DNA of 11,952 nucleotides from an uncultured Phycisphaerae bacterium (GTDB taxonomy: Bacteria; Planctomycetota; Phycisphaerae; Sedimentisphaerales; Anaerohalosphaeraceae): the NCBI GenBank assembly GCA_937920485.1, contig CALETL010000023.1, positions 1-11,952 on the forward strand, in the 5' to 3' direction. A program made the translations under genes and the position numbers. The notes beneath the pieces are model-generated. The model worked only from the letters and a program-made list of their open reading frames with translations, searched no databases and was not told the DNA's origin. Of the stretch, positions 1-5,540 are shown one piece after another (the first letter of the stretch is position 1; each line of letters opens with the position of its first letter).

Positions 1-660
1 GGTAAAAACGCCGATTTTCTGAATGCGCTTATTGCTCAGTCCACGCAACTTTTTGAAAATCACCCGATCAATAAGGTTCGTAAGGACCTTGGCGAAAATC
101 CTGTATCATCTGTGTGGTTCTGGGGGCAGGGTCAAAAAGCAAGCATGGAGAAATTCGAAAAAAGATTCGGTCTTAAAGGCGCCGCCATTACAGCGGTTGA
201 CCTGGTTCGCGGTTTAGCCAAACTGGCTGGATTTGATCTGATCTCAGTTCCGGGAGCTACCGGCTATCTGGATACGAATTTTGCGGGCAAAGGCGAAGCG
301 GCTATAGAAGCCCTGGACAAATATGATGTTGTTTTAGTACATATTGAAGCTCCGGACGAAGCCGGACACGGCGGTGATCCCAACCAAAAACGAGAGGCAA
401 TCGAGCAAATCGATAAATTTATTGTCGGACCCGTTTATGAAGCAATCCAAACATACGATCAATACCGGATTCTGGTTATGCCAGACCACCCGACGCCGGT
501 CGAAGAGCGATGTCATATTGGGGAACCGGTGCCGTTTGCCATAGCCGGACATGGCATCAAAGGGGTTTTAGGTAAACCATACTGCGAGCGAAATAGTTTT
601 GAGTCTTGTTTTGAGGTACAGAACGGTCCCGACCTGATGGAATACTTCCTCAAACTGTAA
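1..660 (+). CDS. apgM: 2,3-bisphosphoglycerate-independent phosphoglycerate mutase, archaeal type (C-terminal part, 5'-truncated by window edge)
   Basis: This gene is open at the left edge, and 219 residues plus the stop are visible. The enzyme interconverts 3- and 2-phosphoglycerate in glycolysis and gluconeogenesis in the cytoplasm, using a two-metal alkaline-phosphatase-type fold. The visible part carries hallmark segments of the archaeal/ApgM class: 'WFWGQG' (about residues 39-44 of the fragment), 'GATGYLDTNFAGKGEAA', the metal-site segment 'VHIEAPDEAGHGGD', and 'LVMPDHPTPVEERCHIGEPV', whose Asp-His supplies metal ligands. The catalytic Ser/Asp region and the N-terminus lie outside the window. 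The downstream neighbour is 212 nt away behind its own promoter, so apgM is probably the last gene of its transcript. The main alternative, a phosphonopyruvate decarboxylase-like or generic metalloenzyme paralog, is less likely because the ApgM segments are so well kept. Confidence 0.93.
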   Translation, partial: GKNADFLNALIAQSTQLFENHPINKVRKDLGENPVSSVWFWGQGQKASMEKFEKRFGLKGAAITAVDLVRGLAKLAGFDLISVPGATGYLDTNFAGKGEAAIEALDKYDVVLVHIEAPDEAGHGGDPNQKREAIEQIDKFIVGPVYEAIQTYDQYRILVMPDHPTPVEERCHIGEPVPFAIAGHGIKGVLGKPYCERNSFESCFEVQNGPDLMEYFLKL

Positions 661-683
661 AGAGGCCAGACGGACGAAACCGG

Positions 684-723
684 ACACTTTTATTGTGTAA
701 AAGTATTTTTGGTCACAAAATAC
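684..723 (+). terminator. possible weak AT-rich terminator downstream of apgM
   Basis: Two overlapping AT-rich inverted repeats lie 24-63 nt after the apgM stop. ACTTTT (686-691) pairs with AAAAGT (699-704), and GTATTTT (703-709) pairs with AAAATAC (717-723). They share bases, so only one can form at a time. A short T run (706-710) follows the first stem. The stems contain almost no GC, so termination strength is doubtful. The placement after an operon-end gene is the main support. Confidence 0.3.
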
Positions 724-755
724 CTCCTATTAGCCGATATCATATATAATGCAGG

Positions 756-793
756 GGTTTCGAAAATATTACAGATACTCTATTGCCGAAACC
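756..793. repeat. inverted repeat GGTTTCG-N24-CGAAACC overlapping the -35 box
   Basis: A perfect 7-nt inverted repeat has GGTTTCG at 756-762 and CGAAACC at 787-793, separated by 24 nt. The right arm overlaps the proposed -35 element of the downstream gene pair, a position where a dimeric regulator could act. The centre-to-centre distance is 31 nt, about three helical turns. Chance occurrence is possible, and no regulator gene is visible nearby. Confidence 0.25.
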
Positions 794-812
794 GTTATAT
801 TTATCGTATAAT
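783..812 (+). promoter_or_regulatory. sigma70-type promoter for the ClpP-fold gene pair
   Basis: A perfect TATAAT (807-812) has TTGCCG (783-788, four of six matches to TTGACA) upstream with an 18-nt spacer. Transcription would start near 819, giving a leader of roughly 54 nt before the ATG at 873. A second TATAAT (745-750) has no matching -35. The inverted repeat at 756-762/787-793 overlaps the -35 and could be an operator. Confidence 0.5.
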
Positions 813-860
813 GGCACTAATGAATGACTAATGAAATTTATTCCAACAATAGCTTTGGCA

Positions 861-866
861 GGAGAA
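861..866 (+). promoter_or_regulatory. ribosome-binding site that selects the start at 873
   Basis: GGAGAA lies 6 nt upstream of the ATG at 873. The longer in-frame start at 831 has no Shine-Dalgarno sequence and would bury the signal peptide behind 14 extra residues. The site therefore favours 873. Confidence 0.75.
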
Positions 867-872
867 GAATTT

Positions 873-2048
873 ATGAAAAACTTGACCTTAGTAGCGGTAC
901 TCAGTATCAGTTTTGTTTTTATAGCTACAGGGACGGCTGACACATTTACGCATAAAACAGAGGGTGCTGTTTATCATGGCTATCTACTTGAAGACATGCG
1001 AAATGGCAAACATGTAGCAATCACACAGGAAAAGGGTGAAATTGAGCTAAGCTTAAACGACTACAAGGTTGAATATAACGCAACCGGCAGGAATAATATT
1101 ATTTCTCAGCTTCACATTGTTGGAGTGATAGAGTCTGAGATTGTAATGGAGGCATTTATCAGTGCTCTCAAAGAAACATCGAACAGCGGTCCGTTAATGA
1201 TCCTGATCGAAATCGACTCACCTGGCGGACGCGTAGATCAATGCAAGAAAATGGTTGCCGCAATTTCTGATGTTACTCACACTGAAGTTGTAGCGTACAT
1301 TAAGGGCGGCGAGAACGGTGGAGCCTATTCAGCAGGAGCTGTTTTGTCAATGGCTTGCGATAAGATCTACATGAATGGAGCGACCAGTATGGGGGCCGCA
1401 ACCATGATTGCGGGTAATCGCAGTATGAAAGATCTATACGGTAAGGATGTCGGCGCAAAATTTGATGCGGCATGGCGAAATTATGTTGCAGCTGTTGCTG
1501 AGAAAAATGGATATCCCCCTGCCATTGCCAGAGCAATGGTAACCAAAGAGGTCGTTGTTATTGAAGTCGAACGCGATGGGGAGAAACTTTATATCGAACC
1601 AAAGGATAAAAAAGAAAGTGACAAAGAACTCCGCGAAATTTGCAAAGATGGCGATATCCTGGCAATAACAGCAATGGAAGCTGTTGAATATGGAGTGGCT
1701 ACAGGTATTTATGATTATCAAAGTGAGCTTCTGTCAGATTTAGGGTATAGTAATGCACAGGTTGTTCAAAACGAAAAGCTTGCCCAAGCCTTGAAAGTTC
1801 AGGATAAAATCCTAAGGAAGCTTGACAAAATGTATGCCAAAATAGCTCAATATCAGATGACTTTGGATATTCAGCTATCTGTCAATCCGAGGGCTGCGAA
1901 AGAAACTCTCAAAAAACTTATAAAGAGTCTTGAGTATTTGCTAGTATTTGAAGAAAAGGAGCAGGATGTCCCCATTTCAAGGCAATCAATAGAATTAGCG
2001 ATTGCCCAATACAAGGCTATTCACGACGGTCTAGATGCCATGCGATAA
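873..2048 (+). CDS. exported ClpP/NfeD-fold serine protease-like protein (paralog 1, Ser/Lys dyad intact)
   Basis: A 391-residue protein. Residues 1-22 form a Sec signal peptide, probably cut after ATGTA before DTF, so it acts outside the cytoplasm. Residues 23-75 hold a segment 'DTFTHKTEGAVYHGYL' shared with the next gene. Residues about 75-285 match the ClpP-fold serine protease domain of the NfeD family: 'IEIDSPGGR' at 112-120 (oxyanion-loop region), 'GGAYSAGA' with candidate nucleophile Ser153, then Lys196 in 'AKFDAAWRNYVAAVAEKNG'. The Lys-to-AEK spacing matches NfeD proteases, whose founding archaeal member uses a Ser97/Lys138 dyad. 'LAITAMEAVEYGVATG' is the usual end of the fold. The C-terminal 95 residues or so are charged and helical, with no membrane segment and no NfeD OB domain. 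The start at 873 is set by GGAG and the signal peptide. It lies 31 nt upstream of its paralog and is probably co-transcribed with it. Substrate unknown. Confidence 0.85.
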   Translation: MKNLTLVAVLSISFVFIATGTADTFTHKTEGAVYHGYLLEDMRNGKHVAITQEKGEIELSLNDYKVEYNATGRNNIISQLHIVGVIESEIVMEAFISALKETSNSGPLMILIEIDSPGGRVDQCKKMVAAISDVTHTEVVAYIKGGENGGAYSAGAVLSMACDKIYMNGATSMGAATMIAGNRSMKDLYGKDVGAKFDAAWRNYVAAVAEKNGYPPAIARAMVTKEVVVIEVERDGEKLYIEPKDKKESDKELREICKDGDILAITAMEAVEYGVATGIYDYQSELLSDLGYSNAQVVQNEKLAQALKVQDKILRKLDKMYAKIAQYQMTLDIQLSVNPRAAKETLKKLIKSLEYLLVFEEKEQDVPISRQSIELAIAQYKAIHDGLDAMR

Positions 2049-2069
2049 AATCTTAGTTCTCTTTAGATT

Positions 2070-2073
2070 GGAG
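2070..2073 (+). promoter_or_regulatory. ribosome-binding site that selects the start at 2080
   Basis: GGAG lies 6 nt before the ATG at 2080. An in-frame ATG at 2035 would overlap the end of the upstream gene and hide the signal peptide, so 2080 is preferred. Confidence 0.7.
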
Positions 2074-2079
2074 ATTCTT

Positions 2080-3636
2080 ATGAAATATTACAGCAAAGTT
2101 CTGATAATCGTAGCTTGCGTAATCAGTGCGACCGGATATGCGGACACATTCAAGCACAAAGAGAGCGGTGAGGTCTTTACCGGATTTTTAACACAGAAAA
2201 CTGCCGGCGGTAAAACACTCGTTTATAACAGCGAGGAAGGTAAAATGACACCTGTGGTTCTTAACGATTATGATATTATATATGACAGCAAAGGACGCAA
2301 AGACAACGTTTTCCTGCTTGAATTCACAAGCCCGGAAATATTGCTCTCAGACGCTGTTTCCACAAAAGTTGCTGCGGCGATCACTGAAACGTCTAATAGA
2401 GGACCGCAGGCAATCATCATTCAGATCGACAGCCCCGGCGGTCGCGGCGACTACATGAAAACAGTTGTAGATGCTATTTTGCAAACAAAAAATTGTCCGG
2501 TTATCGCATACATATCAGGAGAAACTTACGGCGGAGCATATTCCGCCGCGGCCATCGTTGCGCTGGCCTGTGAAAAAGTATATATCAATCCGGCAGCCGG
2601 AATCGGATCTGTTAGTTCAGCTTCCGGCGGATACCTCAGCGATGAAAGCTATGCAAATCATCTGTCCCTGTACAGTTCTAACACACTACTAACCTACAGT
2701 TCCTATGTGAACGCAGTGGCTCAGAAACGTGATCATTCGGAATTGCTTCTGAGAGCTTTTATCGATAAACGCATCTCAATTATCGAAATTATCGAAGTTG
2801 ATGATATTAATGTAAGTCGTCAATTTATTGGAAAAGATGACCGGCAGCCAACGCAGACTTTGATTCGCACTCTTTCCGAGGGGATGACGGCATCTCAGAG
2901 TACAACCGAGCTTTCTCCTGAGGATGTCATTGGGAAGGTTTTAAACCTAACCGCGCAAGACGCAGTTGATCTTGGGCTTGCAACCGCTTCCGCCGAATCA
3001 GCGGCAGAAATATTGTCAAATATGCAAATGGCAGAGTTTAAAATAATGCCGATTCCGGGAATTGAGACTACCATCAAGAAATATACCGCAGCCAAGCGAA
3101 ATATTTCAGAAAGTCTGGCCAGAATAGATTTTCATGAAAAAAACATTGAATCGCTTAATGAACAGTTCACCACCATTGATAAACAATTACGATTAGGCAC
3201 TCAGACTCGAGAAGTTGTTCGTGGAGAAGTTGGATATCGTACCCGTCGAAACCGTGAAAGATTTCCTTCTAATTATGGCTATTACTATTATAACACGGGC
3301 GACATCGCCAGAACAGGATGGAACCGAAGGAGAAATGACAATCGATACCCCACAGCAGAAAAAATCACCACCGAAGAGCCCTTGGTCAGCATCCAGCTTA
3401 TCTACACCCAACTTACCGGCTCTTTACGAGATCTTGTCAGCGAATACAGGAAAACGCTGAATCTCACCAAACGATGGCCCGGCGGTTTACCCCCGGAGCT
3501 GAACAAATCGACACTCCAAAAGAATATGGATTCAGCGTCCGCAGAACTGGACAACCTTTATCGTTATAGGCCGGTCTACCCGAATCAGGCCCAACCCCAA
3601 TCCCAACAAAGATCCGACCGATACCGAAGGCGTTAA
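2080..3636 (+). CDS. exported ClpP/NfeD-fold protein (paralog 2, catalytic Lys apparently missing) with Tyr/Arg-rich C-terminal extension
   Basis: A 518-residue paralog of the upstream protein. Residues 1-21 form a signal peptide ending 'ATGYA' before 'DTFKHKESGEVFTGFL'. The ClpP-like core follows: 'IDSPGG' at 116-121, 'GGAYSAAA' with Ser155, 'ACEKVYINPAAGIG', then 'TYSSYVNAVAQK', and the closing 'LNLTAQDAVDLGLATA'. When the 'YVxAVAxK' helix is aligned with paralog 1, the position of its Lys196 is occupied by Asn201, and no other Lys lies between the ACEK lysine and AQK. The protein may therefore be a pseudo-protease or use another base. Residues about 330-380 look helical. Residues about 384-425 are rich in Arg, Asn and Tyr (with a YYYY run), and the C-terminus is Gln/Arg/Tyr-rich and strongly basic. 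A strong terminator starts 20 nt after the stop, ending the two-gene unit. The function is unknown, and the fold assignment is firmer than activity. Confidence 0.82.
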   Translation: MKYYSKVLIIVACVISATGYADTFKHKESGEVFTGFLTQKTAGGKTLVYNSEEGKMTPVVLNDYDIIYDSKGRKDNVFLLEFTSPEILLSDAVSTKVAAAITETSNRGPQAIIIQIDSPGGRGDYMKTVVDAILQTKNCPVIAYISGETYGGAYSAAAIVALACEKVYINPAAGIGSVSSASGGYLSDESYANHLSLYSSNTLLTYSSYVNAVAQKRDHSELLLRAFIDKRISIIEIIEVDDINVSRQFIGKDDRQPTQTLIRTLSEGMTASQSTTELSPEDVIGKVLNLTAQDAVDLGLATASAESAAEILSNMQMAEFKIMPIPGIETTIKKYTAAKRNISESLARIDFHEKNIESLNEQFTTIDKQLRLGTQTREVVRGEVGYRTRRNRERFPSNYGYYYYNTGDIARTGWNRRRNDNRYPTAEKITTEEPLVSIQLIYTQLTGSLRDLVSEYRKTLNLTKRWPGGLPPELNKSTLQKNMDSASAELDNLYRYRPVYPNQAQPQSQQRSDRYRRR

Positions 3637-3655
3637 TTCTTACTATTCAGTTACA

Positions 3656-3696
3656 GAAAAAGCCGCAAACCATATATAGTGGTTTGCGGCTTTTTC
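3656..3696 (+). terminator. strong intrinsic terminator ending the ClpP-fold gene pair
   Basis: A perfect 17-bp stem (3656-3672 pairing with 3680-3696) encloses a 7-nt loop. The GC-rich core GCCGCAAACCA/TGGTTTGCGGC is flanked by A5 on the left and T5 plus CTTTT on the right. The A tract on one side and T tract on the other make it potentially bidirectional, although no gene faces it from the - strand. Confidence 0.92.
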
Positions 3697-3718
3697 TTTT
3701 ACACTATATAGAATATTC

Positions 3719-3747
3719 TTGACGTTCTTACTATTTTTGTCTATTTT
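3719..3747 (+). promoter_or_regulatory. candidate promoter of the FlgI-like lipoprotein gene
   Basis: TTGACG (3719-3724, five of six matches to the -35 consensus) and TATTTT (3742-3747, four of six to the -10 consensus) are separated by 17 nt, just after the terminator. Transcription would begin near 3755, with a leader of about 75 nt before the ATG at 3830. The region is AT-rich, so the -10 is weakly supported. Confidence 0.45.
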
Positions 3748-3817
3748 ACAACAATGTTTTGGTTCGTAAACGCTTTCCATATATCTTGACACGTGGCAGT
3801 GAGGTTTTTTGGCGCTG

Positions 3818-3823
3818 AAAGGA
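3818..3823 (+). promoter_or_regulatory. ribosome-binding site that selects the ATG at 3830
   Basis: AAAGGA lies 6 nt before the ATG at 3830. A TTG at 3809 in the same frame, with GAGG 4 nt upstream, would only add seven residues in front of an otherwise standard lipoprotein signal, so the ATG is preferred. Confidence 0.65.
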
Positions 3824-3829
3824 TTAAAA

Positions 3830-5464
3830 ATGAAAAGAATACTTAATTTATTATGCGTCCTGTTGTTAATGTCGGTCATATCCTTTTGGGGGTGTACTCC
3901 GCCACAACAACCAACTGAACCTGACATCACGATTAATCCAAGAGATACCATTGGATCGGTTACACAATATTTTGTCACGGAAACAATCCCTGTGCGAGGG
4001 ATTGGAATCGTGGCAGGGCTTGCAGGAACCGGTTCTTCTGAATGTCCCCCCGGAGTAAGACAGGAACTTGAAAAATATATATGGAAACAAGTCGGTTCAG
4101 TCAATCCGCGTAGTATCATCGACAGTATGGACACGGCTGTTGTTGAAATATCCGGAGTTATACCGGCATTATCATTGCCAATAGACATTTTTGATTTGAC
4201 CTTAAAACCTCTCTCAAGCACACAAACAACATCCCTTGACGGCGGCTATCTCTATACCGCCGAAATGAAAGAGCAAAGCCGTCTTACGAATGTTGAACAG
4301 TTTGCCCTGTTTTCAAAGACTTTGGCCATGGCGGATGGGCCCGTTTATACCCAAGAAACAGGCGGCTCGTCACAGAAGTGGTTTGTGCTGGGAGGCGGAA
4401 GGGTACAAGAAAGCGGTTCTGTGAAGTTAATCCTCGACCGACCTAATTTCATCACCGCCAATGCCATTCGCAATCGGATTAATGAGCGTTTTGGCCCAAA
4501 AACCGCTACCGCAATATCGACAGCCGAAATCTCTCTTTCTTTTCCTGTTAAATACATCGGACAAAGACAAAAGTTTATACGGCTTGTTGAATCTCTCATT
4601 TTGGCGGAAAACCCTGTAATACAGAACGAATATGCTCAGGAACTCATTAAAAACATACTCTCAAAAAGCGACGATATCGAAAATGCTGAGATTGCATTGG
4701 AGGGAATCGGCAGGCCGGCACTGGACTCTCTGGCCCCCTTGCTCGATCATCCCGATCCAACGGTCCAGTTTCATACGGCTCGATGTATGTTGAACATTGG
4801 TGATGACCGGTCCCTTTCGGTTCTTAGGTCGATTGTTGCGGACGAAAGAAACCCTTATCGCATTGAAGCAATCCGTGCTGTTGGACAAAGCGCAAAACGT
4901 CGAGACGCCATGCTAATTCTGACAAGTGCATTAAATGATCCCCGAATTCAGGTGCGTTTAGAAGCATATGAAATGCTAGTGTCTCTAAACAGTTCCGTTG
5001 TTTCAAGGAGAAGCGTAGCAAACAGAGCTTTTCTGATTGACAGTGTTATTTGTTCCGGCCCCAAAATGGTCTATGTTTACAGGCAGAAATCTCCGAAAAT
5101 CGTATTTTTTGGATCCCCTATTTCGTGCAAAAAAAATCTTTTTATCCAATCTGAAGACCGGTCCGTAACGATTAATTCGCTGCCCGGGGACAAGTATATT
5201 TCAGTCTCCCGCACACATCCGAATCGGCCGCGGGTACTGGGTCCGCTACTTTCTAATTATGAACTAAGCAGCTTGATCAAAACATTGGGTGAACTTCCGG
5301 ATGTTAAGCAGGGTTCGGCGACTCAGCCGGGATTAGCGATTTCGTATTCTGAAATTATCCGTATTTTGGAAACAATGAGCAAGCAGGAAGCCATTTTAGC
5401 TCAATTTATTGCAGGGCCTGAACCTGAATCAGAGCCGGTTTTACAGGAATTACCCGCTAATTGA
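3830..5464 (+). CDS. FlgI (flagellar P-ring)-like lipoprotein with internal HEAT repeats
   Basis: A 544-residue protein. Residues 1-22 form a lipoprotein-type signal (MKRILN, hydrophobic run, then 'SFWGC' with Cys22; the lipobox is loose). Residues about 45-265 resemble FlgI: 'VRGIGIVAGLAGTG' corresponds to the FlgI 'LIGYGLVVGLxGTG' segment, 'TAVVEISGVIPALSLPIDIFDLTLKPL' to 'AAVMVTASLPPFxxxGxxIDVxVSSL', then 'LDGGYLYTAEM', 'MADGPVY', 'GGGRVQESG' and 'LDRPNFITANAIRNRIN'. Residues about 280-390 form HEAT-like helical pairs ('IGRPALDSLAPLLDHPDPTV', 'EAIRAVGQSAKRRDA'). The last 130 residues or so again resemble the FlgI end ('LSSLIKTLGELP', then 'SYSEIIRILETM'). FlgI proper builds the ring around the flagellar rod in peptidoglycan and is about 365 residues with a cleaved Sec signal. 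No flagellar genes are nearby, so an envelope role other than the P-ring is inferred. The next gene, smc, starts 76 nt later. Confidence 0.78.
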   Translation: MKRILNLLCVLLLMSVISFWGCTPPQQPTEPDITINPRDTIGSVTQYFVTETIPVRGIGIVAGLAGTGSSECPPGVRQELEKYIWKQVGSVNPRSIIDSMDTAVVEISGVIPALSLPIDIFDLTLKPLSSTQTTSLDGGYLYTAEMKEQSRLTNVEQFALFSKTLAMADGPVYTQETGGSSQKWFVLGGGRVQESGSVKLILDRPNFITANAIRNRINERFGPKTATAISTAEISLSFPVKYIGQRQKFIRLVESLILAENPVIQNEYAQELIKNILSKSDDIENAEIALEGIGRPALDSLAPLLDHPDPTVQFHTARCMLNIGDDRSLSVLRSIVADERNPYRIEAIRAVGQSAKRRDAMLILTSALNDPRIQVRLEAYEMLVSLNSSVVSRRSVANRAFLIDSVICSGPKMVYVYRQKSPKIVFFGSPISCKKNLFIQSEDRSVTINSLPGDKYISVSRTHPNRPRVLGPLLSNYELSSLIKTLGELPDVKQGSATQPGLAISYSEIIRILETMSKQEAILAQFIAGPEPESEPVLQELPAN

Positions 5465-5530
5465 CGATAACACTATTAGACTATTTAGATGGAAGAGGTG
5501 TGACTCTCCTCGGAGCATGGGATCATAATT

Positions 5531-5535
5531 AAGGG
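5531..5535 (+). promoter_or_regulatory. ribosome-binding site of smc
   Basis: AAGGG lies 5 nt before the ATG at 5541. The ATG begins exactly at the conserved SMC N-terminus 'MKLEKIVINGFKSFADKTE', which confirms the start. Confidence 0.65.
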
Positions 5536-5540
5536 TTTGT

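Noticed and set aside
831-872. Upstream ATG at 831 as start of the first ClpP-fold protein
   Set aside because: It has no Shine-Dalgarno, lies only about 12 nt from the predicted transcription start, and would place 14 residues before a complete signal peptide. The ATG at 873 has GGAGAA.
873-3636. Enoyl-CoA hydratase/crotonase or cytoplasmic ClpP identity for the two paralogs
   Set aside because: Both have signal peptides, and the IDSPGG/GGAYSA motifs with the Lys-bearing helix in paralog 1 fit the NfeD-type branch. The ClpP His-Asp arrangement and CoA-binding features are not evident.
3786-3791. Perfect TTGACA -35 hexamer before the FlgI-like gene
   Set aside because: No acceptable -10 hexamer occurs 16-18 nt downstream, and a sigma54-type reading of the adjacent TGGCAG lacks the -12 GC.
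3830-5464. Assignment as a true flagellar P-ring gene flgI
   Set aside because: It is far longer than FlgI, carries HEAT repeats and a lipobox-like Cys, and has no flagellar neighbour.
5465-5540. CTCCTCGGAG and AGAG/CTCT small inverted repeats before smc
   Set aside because: The stems are only about 4 bp and no T tract follows; this is expected by chance.
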